Below, in pieces: positions 8,061 to 16,725 of a stretch of 46,116 nt of DNA. The stretch's first letter is position 1, and each line of letters begins with the position of its first letter. The position numbers and the translations under genes were made by a program. Origin of the DNA: Alphaproteobacteria bacterium (GTDB taxonomy: Bacteria > Pseudomonadota > Alphaproteobacteria > ATCC43930 > CGMCC-115725); NCBI GenBank assembly GCA_019240125.1, contig JAFAYW010000085.1, forward strand, positions 1 through 46,116, read 5' to 3'. Under the pieces are notes generated by a model that saw only the letters and a program-made list of their open reading frames with translations, was not told the DNA's origin and made no database searches.

Positions 8061-9158
8061 ATGTCCTGCGAGGCGCCAATTCGACAGGTGGTGGCCGCGG
8101 CCTATGACATCCCGACCGACGCGCCGGAGGCGGACGGCACGCTGGAGTGGGATAGCACGACACTGGTGATCGTCCGCATCGAGGCGGCCGGTGAAACCGG
8201 GCTTGGCTATACCTATAGCGATGCATCGATCACCCGGCTTATCAGCGGCAAGCTGGCCCCCGTGATTGATGGCCGTTCCGCTTTCGACATTGCCGGCGCG
8301 GGCGCCGCGTTGTGGCGCAGCGTCCGTAATCTCGGCCGCTCCGGCCTGGCCGCCACCGCGATCTCCGCAATCGACACGGCGCTGTGGGATTTGAAGGCGC
8401 GGCTGCTGCGGGTGCCGATGGCTCGCCTGCTGGGAATGTGCCGCGACGAGGTGGCGGTTTACGGCAGCGGTGGTTTCACCAGCTACAGCGACGCTCAGCT
8501 ACAGACGCAATTAGCCGGATGGGTTGAGCGCGATGGATGCCGGTGGGTGAAGATGAAGATCGGGAGTGAGCCCACACGCGATCCGCACCGTGTAAAGGTG
8601 GCGCGATCGGTAATTGGCGACGCCGGCCTCTTTGTCGATGCGAATGGCGCTTTTGCCGCCAAACAGGCGTTGCGGCTCGCCGTGCAGATGGCCGAGTATG
8701 ACGTCACCTGGTTCGAGGAACCGGTGAGCTCGGATGACCTGGCAGGCCTTGCCTTGATGCGCGCGGATGGCCCGCCGCGGATGGATATTGCAGCCGGCGA
8801 ATACATCTATACGCAGGATGACGCGCAGCGGCTGTTGCGGCGGCCCTCGGTCGACGTTCTGCAGGCGGATGTTACGCGCTGCGGCGGTATCAGCGGTTTC
8901 ATGAAGTTGGCGGCGCTTTGTGAGGCGCGGCACGTCGATCTGTCCGGACATTGCGCGCCGGCGCTTCACCTGCATGTTGCGTGCGGCGCAGCGCGCCTGC
9001 GGCACCTCGAATGGTTTCACGACCATGTCCGCATAGAGCACATGCTGTTCGACGGCGCACCGGTGGCGCAGGATGGCTGCATCAGACCCGATTTGTCGCA
9101 GCCGGGCTACGGCCTCGTGTTCAAGGAACGCGATGCCGAACAATTCGAGGTGCGGTAG
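8061..9158 (+). CDS. Enolase-superfamily protein (mandelate racemase/muconate-lactonizing type)
   Basis: A 365-residue enolase-superfamily enzyme, which abstracts a proton alpha to a carboxylate and is usually a sugar-acid dehydratase or epimerase. Visible active-site elements are the KxK pair in 'WVKMKIG' (about residues 160-166), the metal ligands Asp in 'LFVDANGAF' (about 192), Glu in 'WFEEPV' (about 219) and Glu in 'AAGEYIY' (about 245), and the His-containing 'DLSGHCAPALHLHVACGA' (about 292-309). The frame stays open 20 codons further upstream, inside the previous gene. I chose the ATG at 8061, one base after that gene's stop. It is probably coupled translationally. The KxK form suggests an MR-subgroup acid-sugar dehydratase; the substrate is not determinable. 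Confidence 0.88.
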   Translation: MSCEAPIRQVVAAAYDIPTDAPEADGTLEWDSTTLVIVRIEAAGETGLGYTYSDASITRLISGKLAPVIDGRSAFDIAGAGAALWRSVRNLGRSGLAATAISAIDTALWDLKARLLRVPMARLLGMCRDEVAVYGSGGFTSYSDAQLQTQLAGWVERDGCRWVKMKIGSEPTRDPHRVKVARSVIGDAGLFVDANGAFAAKQALRLAVQMAEYDVTWFEEPVSSDDLAGLALMRADGPPRMDIAAGEYIYTQDDAQRLLRRPSVDVLQADVTRCGGISGFMKLAALCEARHVDLSGHCAPALHLHVACGAARLRHLEWFHDHVRIEHMLFDGAPVAQDGCIRPDLSQPGYGLVFKERDAEQFEVR

Positions 9159-10106
9159 ATGCGGCTCGGCACCCGGTCGGCGCTTGCTCTTGCTGTCGGC
9201 GCGATAGCGCTCGGTGCCACGGCTGGGATTTTGGCCGCACTGTGCCAGCGGCAGCAACCCGCTCTGCAACTTCCAGCTCGGAATGAGCGGGATGGCCCGC
9301 CCGTCGTGGAGTCAGAAAAGACGACTGCAACATCGCTCAGCCGGGCGGCTGCTTTATTGGCAGTGTCAGCACTCGCCGATATCGCGACCGAGCACTTTCG
9401 CGGCTCGTTTCATAATCCAGTGATGCTGCTACCTCTCATGGTCGGTGCACAAGCTGTAGCGGTGAACCTTCAGGGCGTATTCGAGTACACACCGGCAACG
9501 AATACTATACGAGCTGCCGGGCAAATGCTCACTGTCACCACCGGCGTCATCGGACTGGCGTTCCATTTCTATAATGTCACCAAACGGCCCGGCGGCTGGA
9601 GCTGGTACAACCTGTTTTACGCCGCTCCGTTGGGTGCGCCCGCGGCGCTGTGTCTCGTGGGGTTGCTGGGCGGCATCGGTGAACGGCTGCGGCATGATCA
9701 ACAGGAGATCATCGGCATGGAATCCTCGCCGCTTGTCACGGGGTTGGTTGCGGTTGGGTTGCTCGGGACTTCTGCGGAGGCAGCTTTGTTGCACTTTCGC
9801 GGTGCCTACCAGAATCCGGCCATGTTCATTCCGGTGACTCTGCCGCCGATTGCGGCGGGATTGCTGGCCGCGGCTTATCGCTCGCAACAATGGATGCGGC
9901 CGGCGCGCCTCTCGATGCGGGTGTTGATAGGTGTCGGTCTGCTCGGTGCGGCGTTCCACGCTTACGGCGTGCAGCGCGCGATGGGCGGCTGGCGCAACTG
10001 GTCGCAGAATCTGCTTAATGGCCCGCCGCTACCGGCGCCGCCCGCCTTCACTGCACTCGCGATCGCCGGTCTGGGCGCCCTCGATCTTGCTGAGCAGCGC
10101 GCATGA
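9159..10106 (+). CDS. Unrecognised multi-spanning membrane protein with internal duplication
   Basis: A 315-residue membrane protein I do not recognise. Residues 5-29 form a hydrophobic leader or helix. Two homologous halves follow, about 64-175 and 195-310. Each carries 'HFRG' plus 'NPxM' (H79, H212), then 'AFHxY' inside a hydrophobic helix (H136, H267), then 'GGWxxW' (147-149 and 278-281) and a Pro-rich 'PLxAPxA' segment before a last helix. The two His per half in equivalent places suggest symmetric ligand binding, possibly haem; this is inference. It starts immediately after the previous stop, and its own stop overlaps the ATG of the gluconate-dehydrogenase-like small subunit by 4 bases. 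It is therefore likely a membrane partner of the downstream flavoprotein. Confidence 0.8.
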   Translation: MRLGTRSALALAVGAIALGATAGILAALCQRQQPALQLPARNERDGPPVVESEKTTATSLSRAAALLAVSALADIATEHFRGSFHNPVMLLPLMVGAQAVAVNLQGVFEYTPATNTIRAAGQMLTVTTGVIGLAFHFYNVTKRPGGWSWYNLFYAAPLGAPAALCLVGLLGGIGERLRHDQQEIIGMESSPLVTGLVAVGLLGTSAEAALLHFRGAYQNPAMFIPVTLPPIAAGLLAAAYRSQQWMRPARLSMRVLIGVGLLGAAFHAYGVQRAMGGWRNWSQNLLNGPPLPAPPAFTALAIAGLGALDLAEQRA

Positions 10107-10741
10107 GCCGCCGCTTCCCCGGATACGACGTGCTGGCCAAGCGGCACACGCCGTCGTGGAACGAAAAGACGCGGCAGGTCATCGACCAGCGCCTCGCGTC
10201 GCCGCGCGAGCCCCGCTTTCTTGATGCCGAGGAGTGGCAGACCCTGTGCGCGATCTGTGATCGCATCGTTCCACAGCCGACCGACAGACCCCCGGTACCG
10301 CTGGCGGCAATGATCGACGACAAGCTGTACGTCGACCGGCGCGACGGGTATCGCGATTTTCGGCTTCCGCCGCAGCGCGAGGCTTGGCGAAAAGGGCTGG
10401 CCGGTGTCGATGCCGAAGCGCGACGCCGACATAGCGCCGGTTTCGCGGCGCTGAGCGCTTCCGAGCAGGATGCTTTGCTGCTTGCGGTGCAGCAGGGCGA
10501 GATGATCGGGAACTGGGACGGCATGCCGCCGGCGATATTCTTCGCCAAGCGGCTGCTGTTCGACATCGCCACCGCGTATTACACACACCCGACCGCATGG
10601 AACGAGATCGGATTTGGCGGCCCCGCCAGCCCGCGCGGCTATGTGCGGATGGGCTTTGACCGTCGCGATCCATGGGAGGCGGCAGAGGCCGCGCCCGGTG
10701 GCGAACAGCAAGCGCGCAGGGAAAATGCCCGAATTGGATGA
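10103..10741 (+). CDS. Gluconate 2-dehydrogenase subunit 3 family protein
   Basis: A 212-residue protein of the gluconate 2-dehydrogenase subunit 3 (small/gamma) family, which partners GMC-type flavoprotein dehydrogenases. Supporting features are 'FLDAEEWQTLCAICDRIVPQP' (about residues 33-53, written as the family's 'L..ICDRIIP' region) and the C-terminal segment 'FFAKRLLFDIATAYYTHPTAWNEIGFGGP' split around residues 150-178, with the typical 'YYTHP..W..IGFGGP' ending. Usual members carry a Tat signal for co-export of the flavoprotein. Here the N-terminus (MSRRFPGYDVLAKRHTPSW) has no twin-arginine leader with a hydrophobic stretch, so the complex may stay on the cytoplasmic side. It overlaps the GMC gene by 17 bases. 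Confidence 0.85.
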   Translation: MSRRFPGYDVLAKRHTPSWNEKTRQVIDQRLASPREPRFLDAEEWQTLCAICDRIVPQPTDRPPVPLAAMIDDKLYVDRRDGYRDFRLPPQREAWRKGLAGVDAEARRRHSAGFAALSASEQDALLLAVQQGEMIGNWDGMPPAIFFAKRLLFDIATAYYTHPTAWNEIGFGGPASPRGYVRMGFDRRDPWEAAEAAPGGEQQARRENARIG

Positions 10742-12380
10742 TCCGCAACGGACGCCACGCGGCAAGGATGGGCGCGCGCCCGATCCCTTCCGGGTCGGCG
10801 GCTGGGTCCCAATGCGCGCGCATCGGGATGACGACGAGGTCGATTTCGCAATCGTCGGGACCGGCGCTGGCGGCGGTACCCTGGCATGCCGCCTCGCCGA
10901 GTTGGGGTTTTCCGTTATCGGGTTTGATGCCGGCCCCTGGTGGCGCCCGCTCGAGGATTTCGCGTCCGACGAAGCCCAGCAGCAGAAGCTTTACTGGACT
11001 GGCGAGCGGGTGTGTGACGGTGCTGACCCGCTGGTGCTCGGTGCCAACAACAGCGGCCGATCCGTGGGCGGCAGCACCGTGCATTTTGCGATGGTATCGC
11101 TGCGCTTCCGGCCGGAATGGTTCAAGGCGCGCAGTCTACTGGGTTACGGCGTGGACTGGCCGCTCGATTGGCGCGAGATGTGGGGCTACTACGCGAAGGT
11201 CGAGCAGGCGCTCAAGATATCAGGCCCGGTCAACTATCCCTGGGGGCCGAAACGGCCGCGCTACCCCTATCGGGCGCATGAGCTGAACGCCGCGGCCTTG
11301 GTATTGGCGCGCGGATGCGAAGCATTGGGGATGAGCTGGGCGCCGACACCACTGGCCACCGTATCGGCGCCACGCGGTCAGTCGCCGCCCTGCGTCTATC
11401 GTGGCTTCTGTGTGCAGGGCTGCTCGACCAACGCCAAGCAGAGCGCCCTGATCACCTGGATACCGCGCGCGGTGGCGGCCGGGGCGGAAATCCGCGATCT
11501 CGCGATGGTTGGCCGTGTTGCAATCGACCCGAACACCGGCCGCGCGACCGGGGTGCATTATTACCGCGAGGGACAATGGCGGTTCCAGCGGGCGCGCAAT
11601 GTCGTGGTGGCGGGCTATGCGATTGAGACGCCACGCCTGCTGCTGAACTCGGCTGATCTGCGCCACCCCGATGGCCTCGCCAACAGCTCGGGTCTGGTCG
11701 GCCGCAATCTGATGGTCCAATCCAACCAGGCAGTCTATGGGACGATGGATGAAGAGGTGCGCTGGTACAAAGGGCCGCCCTCGCTCAGCATCACCGAGCA
11801 TTGGAACTACGAAGACCATGGCAAGGATTTTCACGGCGGCTACTGCTATATGGCGCAGGGACCGCTGCCGATGACCTGGGCAGGAGTCGTCGCCGGCTCC
11901 CGCAAATTGTGGGGCCAAGCGCTGCGTGACGAGATGGAAAAATACAATCATGCGGTCGGGCTCAAAATCGTCGGCGAGGTCATGCCCAACGAGGATAACC
12001 GCGTGACCCTGGCTGACGAGACAGATGAAAACGGGCTGCGCGTGGCCCGCGTCACGTTTAGTTTTGGCGATAACGACAAGCGGTTGATCCGCCATGCAAT
12101 GGGGTCCATGCGCGACTGTCTTGCCGCCGCCGGAGCCCACGATCTCTGGCAGGAAGACGAGGACACCTGCCACCTCAATGGCACCGCGCGGATGGGAAGC
12201 GATCCCCGAAAGAGCGTCGTCGATGCCGATTGCCGCAGTTGGGATGTCCGCAACCTGTGGATTTGTGACGGCTCGGTCTTTCCGACCGTCGGCGGTGTCA
12301 ATCCTTCGCTGACGATCCAAGCCATCGCGCTGCGCACCGCCGATCGCATCCATGCGCTGGCAAGCCGCGGCGAACTTTAA
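10725..12380 (+). CDS. GMC family oxidoreductase (FAD dehydrogenase large subunit)
   Basis: A 551-residue GMC flavoprotein. The FAD-binding 'IVGTGAGGGTLACRLAE' is at about residues 42-58, 'NNSGRSVGGSTVHFAMV' at about 108-124, and the C-terminal domain has 'HLNGTARMG' and 'GGVNPSLTI' with the catalytic-type His and Asn. A cysteine group C223-x5-C229-x3-C233 lies in the middle, where sugar dehydrogenases of the gluconate/fructose/glucose type bind an Fe-S cluster; cluster binding here is inference. I start it at the ATG at 10725 after GCAGGGAAA, although the frame is open earlier. It ends the operon and no cytochrome c gene follows, so electrons must leave by another route. Substrate unknown, probably a polyol, sugar or sugar acid. 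Confidence 0.9.
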   Translation: MPELDDPQRTPRGKDGRAPDPFRVGGWVPMRAHRDDDEVDFAIVGTGAGGGTLACRLAELGFSVIGFDAGPWWRPLEDFASDEAQQQKLYWTGERVCDGADPLVLGANNSGRSVGGSTVHFAMVSLRFRPEWFKARSLLGYGVDWPLDWREMWGYYAKVEQALKISGPVNYPWGPKRPRYPYRAHELNAAALVLARGCEALGMSWAPTPLATVSAPRGQSPPCVYRGFCVQGCSTNAKQSALITWIPRAVAAGAEIRDLAMVGRVAIDPNTGRATGVHYYREGQWRFQRARNVVVAGYAIETPRLLLNSADLRHPDGLANSSGLVGRNLMVQSNQAVYGTMDEEVRWYKGPPSLSITEHWNYEDHGKDFHGGYCYMAQGPLPMTWAGVVAGSRKLWGQALRDEMEKYNHAVGLKIVGEVMPNEDNRVTLADETDENGLRVARVTFSFGDNDKRLIRHAMGSMRDCLAAAGAHDLWQEDEDTCHLNGTARMGSDPRKSVVDADCRSWDVRNLWICDGSVFPTVGGVNPSLTIQAIALRTADRIHALASRGEL

Positions 12381-12446
12381 ACTCTTGTAGTCTCGTCGTT
12401 CGCTCGATCAGAACGCTGCACCAGGTTCGCCGCTACAGCAACGGGT

Positions 12447-12716
12447 TCAGGGTTGCGGCATGCCGCTGCGCGTCGCGTAGTCGATCGCCGTCATGACGAA
12501 TAACAGGGCTAGCCAAAAGAAACCGATTCCAGCGAATATCCGTGGCAGGGCCTGTGCGTCGCGCAGGCGCATGAACAGGACGAAGACGAGGCCGGCCTGA
12601 GTGACGGCGATCGCAAACTGCAGGAGGGGAGCGACGGAGCCCAGTGACAGGAATGCGCTGAGCGTGCTGAGACCGAGCAGCAACAACAGTACAAACCACC
12701 CGATGATGTAGCTCAT
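12447..12716 (-). CDS. Cytochrome c oxidase subunit IV family protein
   Basis: An 89-residue protein with three predicted helices, 'IIGWFVLLLLLGLSTLSAF', 'LLQFAIAVTQAGLVFVLFM' and 'GIGFFWLALLFVMTAIDY', typical of the prokaryotic subunit IV (COX4_pro) of haem-copper oxidases. The subunit is non-catalytic and stabilises the complex. Its ATG overlaps the stop codon of the subunit III gene (ATGA). It is the last gene of the long act-cta operon and is convergent with the GMC gene 66 bases away. No clear terminator hairpin was seen in that gap. It was missed as a separate frame because the open frame continues upstream into subunit III. Confidence 0.85.
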   Translation of the reverse strand: MSYIIGWFVLLLLLGLSTLSAFLSLGSVAPLLQFAIAVTQAGLVFVLFMRLRDAQALPRIFAGIGFFWLALLFVMTAIDYATRSGMPQP

Positions 12717-13351
12717 GACCGCCCGTTCAGGTACAGCATCGGGAATAGAAAAATCCACACCGTATCGACGAAGCTCCAGTAGAGTCCGACCACTTCGAGC
12801 GGCGCACGATAGAACCGGGTGAAATCGCCGCGGCACACCCGGTAGGTCATGTATAGCACCAGCCCCAGTCCGATCGTCATATGTACGGCGTGCAACAGAG
12901 TGGCGATGAAGTAGAACACCCAGAACAGCTCGGCAGGCGGGTGCTCTCCGTGTCGAAAGATGAAGTTGAGCGCGGGCACGACCTGTTCGTGATAATCCGC
13001 GACGTACTCGTAGCTTTTGACACCGAGAAACCCGAGCCCAAGCAGGATGGTCGCCGCCAGCCAGCGGACCGCGATGCGGCGGCGCCCGGCAGTGCAGGCA
13101 TCGATGCCCAGTACCATGGTCAAGCTGCTGGTCAATAGGAGCACAGCATTGACCGTGCCGCACCAAAGTTCGGTATGTGCAGCCGCGGCGGCGAAGTCGA
13201 CCGGATGCAGGTGACGGTACGTGACGTAGGTAAAGATCAACGCGCCGAAAAACATGATCTCGGTGGCAAGGAACACCCAGATCCCCAGGTGTGCCACCTC
13301 GCCTTGCTGCGCGATTGTGGCGAATTGCGTCGCGGGTCGAAGAATTCGCAT
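12713..13351 (-). CDS. ctaE: Cytochrome c oxidase subunit III
   Basis: A 212-residue subunit III of the haem-copper oxidase with five predicted helices. Recognisable family segments are 'LGIWVFLATEIMFFGALIFTY' (split about residues 23-43), 'VNAVLLLTSSLTMVLG', 'FYFIATLLHAVHMTIGLG' (about 144-161) and the C-terminal 'GLYWSFVDTVWIFLFPMLYL'. Glu in 'ATEIMFF' is the conserved residue of this subunit. The frame is open further upstream, inside the subunit I gene. I chose the ATG at 13351, four bases past that stop and preceded by GAGTGAG, because the protein then begins at the usual short leader. Confidence 0.92.
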   Translation of the reverse strand: MRILRPATQFATIAQQGEVAHLGIWVFLATEIMFFGALIFTYVTYRHLHPVDFAAAAAHTELWCGTVNAVLLLTSSLTMVLGIDACTAGRRRIAVRWLAATILLGLGFLGVKSYEYVADYHEQVVPALNFIFRHGEHPPAELFWVFYFIATLLHAVHMTIGLGLVLYMTYRVCRGDFTRFYRAPLEVVGLYWSFVDTVWIFLFPMLYLNGRS

Positions 13352-13355
13352 CGGC

Positions 13356-15002
13356 TCACTCGTACAGTGCGCCATTTTGCGCGACGCAGCCACCAGTACT
13401 CGAATTGTACTCGTACGGCCCCTCGGTGACCGTCGGCGTGCGCGAGAAATTGTCCTCGGCGGGCGGTGACGTAGTCTGCCACTCAAGGCCGGTCGCCCGC
13501 CACGGGTTGGGGGCAGCGCGCTCGGCGCGGAACAGCGACCAGCTCAGGTAGAACAGCGGCATCAGATAAGCGACCGCGAGGATGGAGGCGCCGGCCGATG
13601 ACAAGACATTCCATACCTGCCATTCGGGCGCGTAGGTGTAGTACCGCCGCGGCATGCCGAGATAGCCTAGGATGAATTGCGGGAAAAACGTCAGGTTGAA
13701 GCCGAGAAACATCAGCCCCGCGGCGATCTGAGCCCAAATCTCGTGATAGAGGCGGCCGGTTATCTTGGGCCACCAGTAGTGCAGACCGGCGAAGAACGCG
13801 CTGACCGCGCCGCCGACCATGACGTAGTGGAAATGAGCGATGACAAAATAGGTATCCTGCAGGTGAATATCGAGCGCCGCGGTCGCGACGATCAGGCCAG
13901 TCAGACCACCTACCGTAAACAGACCGATAAACCCGAGCGCGTAAAGCATCGGCGCCTGGAAGCTTATACGACCCTTATGCAAGGTGGCGGTCCAGTTGAA
14001 CACCTTGATCGCCGATGGCACGGCGACCAGAAAGCTCATCAGCGAGAACACGACGGCGGAAAACACCGAGATTCCCGCGGTGAACATGTGATGGCCCCAC
14101 ACGAGAAACCCGATCACCGCTATTGCCATCAGGGCGTAGGTCATACCGGCATAGCCAAAGACGGGCTTGCGCGCGAAACACGGAATGACTTCGCTGATTA
14201 CGCCCATCGCCGGCAAGATCATGATGTACACGGCGGGATGCGAGTAGAACCAGAACATATGCTGAAACAGCAGCGGGTCGCCGCCGAGTGCCGGATCGAA
14301 AATCCCGACACCGGCCATACGCTCGAGCGCGACCAGCAACACGGTCATCGCCAGTACCGGTGTCGCGAGAAGCATGACGATGCTGGTGGCATAGAGCGCC
14401 CAGATGAATAGCGGCAAGCGGAACCAGCTCATCCCCGGTGCTCGCATCTTGTGCACGGTGACGACGAAGTTAAGCGCTGTCATCAGGGTCGAAAACCCGT
14501 TGATGAACACGGCCAGCAGCGCCAGCGTCACGTAGCCGTTCGTGTAGGTGGTTGACAGCGGCGTGTAAAAGGTCCAGCCGCTGTCGATGCCGCCCATAAA
14601 CAGTGCAAGGAGCACCATCGCGCCGGAGACGTTAAACACGTACCAGCTGGCGAGATTGATACGCGGAAAGGCGAGGTCGCGCGCCCCGATCATCAACGGC
14701 ACCAAGAAGTTGCCGAGAGTCGCTGGGATTGAAGGAATCAGAAAAAACCACACCATCACGACGCCATGCATCGTGAACATGCGGTTGTAAGTGTCTGGCT
14801 GCAACAGGCCGCCCGACGGCACGACCAGGTGCAAGCGGATCAGTGTCGCGGCAAACCCGCCGATGAAGAAAAACATGGTGATCGAGGCGAAGTACAACAG
14901 GGCGATGCGCTTATGGTCGGTGGTCAGCAACCACGACCGGACGCTCCAGCGCTCGTTCAAATAGTTCTTCGGCAGAGCGGCGGTATCCGCGAACGATGTC
15001 AT
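13356..15002 (-). CDS. ctaD: Cytochrome c oxidase subunit I, A2 type
   Basis: The 548-residue catalytic subunit, with 12 predicted helices, reduces O2 and pumps protons. Ligands visible: His79 ('FTMHG', low-spin haem), His255 and the cross-linked Tyr259 ('YSHPAVY'), His304-His305 ('WGHHMF', CuB), and His390/His392 ('AHFHYV'). Helix VI has 'YSHPAVY', not 'GHPEVY', so the D-channel Glu of A1 oxidases is replaced by the Tyr-Ser pair that defines A2 oxidases. The D-channel entry Asp ('[10 protein letters not shown]', 109) and the K-channel Ser330/Lys333 ('PSAIKVFNW') are present. Start and stop overlap the neighbours: ATGA with ctaC, and four bases before subunit III. Confidence 0.97.
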   Translation of the reverse strand: MTSFADTAALPKNYLNERWSVRSWLLTTDHKRIALLYFASITMFFFIGGFAATLIRLHLVVPSGGLLQPDTYNRMFTMHGVVMVWFFLIPSIPATLGNFLVPLMIGARDLAFPRINLASWYVFNVSGAMVLLALFMGGIDSGWTFYTPLSTTYTNGYVTLALLAVFINGFSTLMTALNFVVTVHKMRAPGMSWFRLPLFIWALYATSIVMLLATPVLAMTVLLVALERMAGVGIFDPALGGDPLLFQHMFWFYSHPAVYIMILPAMGVISEVIPCFARKPVFGYAGMTYALMAIAVIGFLVWGHHMFTAGISVFSAVVFSLMSFLVAVPSAIKVFNWTATLHKGRISFQAPMLYALGFIGLFTVGGLTGLIVATAALDIHLQDTYFVIAHFHYVMVGGAVSAFFAGLHYWWPKITGRLYHEIWAQIAAGLMFLGFNLTFFPQFILGYLGMPRRYYTYAPEWQVWNVLSSAGASILAVAYLMPLFYLSWSLFRAERAAPNPWRATGLEWQTTSPPAEDNFSRTPTVTEGPYEYNSSTGGCVAQNGALYE

Positions 15003-15937
15003 GGCGCGTTCCCCGAGGGGTTGAGCGACTGGATGTAGGCGAGGATCTTCAACGTGTCGGCTTCGCTGATCTGGCCGGAAAAGCTCGGCATCACCGGCGC
15101 AAAACCGGCCACGACCTGGCTGCGCGGCAACAGGATCGAGTCGCGGATATAACGCTCATCGGCGCGCACCGTGGTGCCGTCATTGAGATGAACCAGGCTG
15201 CCGTAAAGCCCGACCAGCGACGGCGCGTGCACGGTGCTGTTGACCCCGTGACAACCGCTGCAACCATAGTTGCGGAATAATTGCTCGCCCTGGGCCGCGA
15301 GTGTCTTATCCGCACCTTGGTTGCTCAGCCATTCGGCATAGGCGGCCGGAGTCATTACAATGACTTCGCCGGTCATGTGAGCGTGTTCAGTACCGCAGAA
15401 TTCGGTGCATTCAAGCCGATAGGTCCCGGTCTGGGTCGGCTGAAACCACATTGTCTCGAGCTGCCCGGGTACGACATCGTGCTTCATCCGGAAGGCCGGG
15501 ATGAAAAAGCTGTGGATGACATCCTGCGAGGCCATTACCAGCCGCACGATCTTGCCGTTAGGCACGTGCAGCGCGTTGATCTCGCGCTGGCCGCCGGGAT
15601 GCTCGATCTCCCACATCCACTGCTTGCCGACGACATAGAGTTCGAGGTCGGCGCGCGGCGGCTCATAGAGCCAGACATAGGCGTTGGCGCCCCACACAAA
15701 GAGCACCAGAAACGCGACGAGCGTCGCGCTGGTCCAACCGATTTCAAAGACCCAGCTACGCTGGGAGGGATGCCCACGGTCGACGGTGGTGGAATGGCGA
15801 TAGCGGATACAGAACACCCAGATCAGACCAAACACCAGCGCCAGGATCAGCACACACACCACCAGTTCGGCGGTGAACAGTGCATTGATGACATTGCCGC
15901 TGATCGCGCTGCTGGCCGGCCAGAGCGGGATCCACAT
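14999..15937 (-). CDS. ctaC: Cytochrome c oxidase subunit II with fused cytochrome c domain (caa3 type)
   Basis: A 312-residue subunit II. Two membrane helices (about 16-43 and 66-90) precede the CuA cupredoxin domain, with ligands His142 and the C177-x-E179-x-C181-xxx-H185-xx-M188 loop ('[12 protein letters not shown]'). A C-terminal class I cytochrome c domain follows, with 'CSGCH' (226-230) and a likely Met ligand at 283 ('APVMPSF'). The fused haem marks a caa3 oxidase, which can take electrons directly from a membrane complex. The ATG at 15937 overlaps the SCO stop (TGATG). The frame is open upstream, but that part is SCO sequence in another frame. No obvious cleavable signal was seen. 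Confidence 0.96.
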   Translation of the reverse strand: MWIPLWPASSAISGNVINALFTAELVVCVLILALVFGLIWVFCIRYRHSTTVDRGHPSQRSWVFEIGWTSATLVAFLVLFVWGANAYVWLYEPPRADLELYVVGKQWMWEIEHPGGQREINALHVPNGKIVRLVMASQDVIHSFFIPAFRMKHDVVPGQLETMWFQPTQTGTYRLECTEFCGTEHAHMTGEVIVMTPAAYAEWLSNQGADKTLAAQGEQLFRNYGCSGCHGVNSTVHAPSLVGLYGSLVHLNDGTTVRADERYIRDSILLPRSQVVAGFAPVMPSFSGQISEADTLKILAYIQSLNPSGNAP

Positions 15938-16725
15938 CAGCGGGCGTCCCGCCGGCGCCACCACAGCAGGCGACCGAATACCGCCGCCGCCGCGAGCAGC
16001 CCCGCCAGATTGAATGCGAGCACCGCGATCTCGATCGCGGGGGTATAGCGCCCGGCTGCCGCGCCGTGCCCAAAACACACCAGTAACAGGCGGCGCAGCG
16101 GTGTGGTGGCCTGCCCCGCCTCCGCGGCGCCCAAAGCCTCCTGAAAGGTTGCCGGTGTCACCGACAGTTCGGGAAGATAAGTGCTGACGGCCGCCTCACG
16201 CGTCGCCACCACATAGCCGGCGGAATGAATGTACTGGTCGGTGGCGGCGTCATAGCGATAGTGGAACCCGACCGCATCGGCGATCGGACGGACCGCGCTT
16301 TCCGGTCCGGTCAGGAAATGCCAATCCGCGCCATCGCCGACCCGCGCCAGGTACTTGCGCCGCGCCTCTGCGGCCTCGGTCGGAGTGTCATTCGGGTCGA
16401 TGCTGAGCGCCACAACGCGCGCCTCGCGGCGTGACGCGGCGGGAAGGCCGGCTATTGCATCGGCGAGATTGCCGAGCGCCAACCCGCAGATCGTCTTGCA
16501 GCGCAGGTAATCGAACACCAGCACCACCGGCTTGCCGTCGAACGAGGCAGCGAGCGTCGTGGCGCGGCCGGCCTCATCCCGAAGCGCACCGTCGAGCGGC
16601 AGATGCGCGCCGGGCTGCGGCTGGAGGACGAGATCGGCAAGCGCGCTCCCGGCACAACAAGGTCGGGCCGCCGCCACAAGGGAAAGCGCCAGGAGCAGGG
16701 CTCGAAGCGGGTGACGGCCGATCAT
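15937..16725 (-). CDS. SCO1/SenC family copper chaperone with C-terminal membrane helix
   Basis: A 262-residue thioredoxin-fold protein that delivers copper to, or reduces, the CuA site of subunit II, encoded next to that subunit. An N-terminal hydrophobic leader 'ALLLALSLVAAARPCCAG' is followed by the SCO core, in which the copper-binding CxxxC is 'CKTIC' (about residue 80) and the conserved His lies in 'YIHSAGYVV' (about 160). The C-terminus adds a membrane helix 'AIEIAVLAFNLAGLLAAAAVFG' and a basic end, giving a protein longer than the usual 200-residue SCO. The ATG at 16725 overlaps the previous stop (ATGA). Confidence 0.9.
   Translation of the reverse strand: MIGRHPLRALLLALSLVAAARPCCAGSALADLVLQPQPGAHLPLDGALRDEAGRATTLAASFDGKPVVLVFDYLRCKTICGLALGNLADAIAGLPAASRREARVVALSIDPNDTPTEAAEARRKYLARVGDGADWHFLTGPESAVRPIADAVGFHYRYDAATDQYIHSAGYVVATREAAVSTYLPELSVTPATFQEALGAAEAGQATTPLRRLLLVCFGHGAAAGRYTPAIEIAVLAFNLAGLLAAAAVFGRLLWWRRRDAR

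Noticed and set aside
11220-12353. 377-residue minus-strand frame opposite the GMC gene
   Set aside because: Antisense shadow of a well-supported flavoprotein; no recognisable protein sequence.
13950-14010. Loss of the K-channel Lys in oxidase subunit I, suggested by 'SFQAPML'
   Set aside because: The K-channel Lys belongs to the 'PSAIKVFNW' segment and is present (Lys333); the 'FQAPML' position is not the channel residue.
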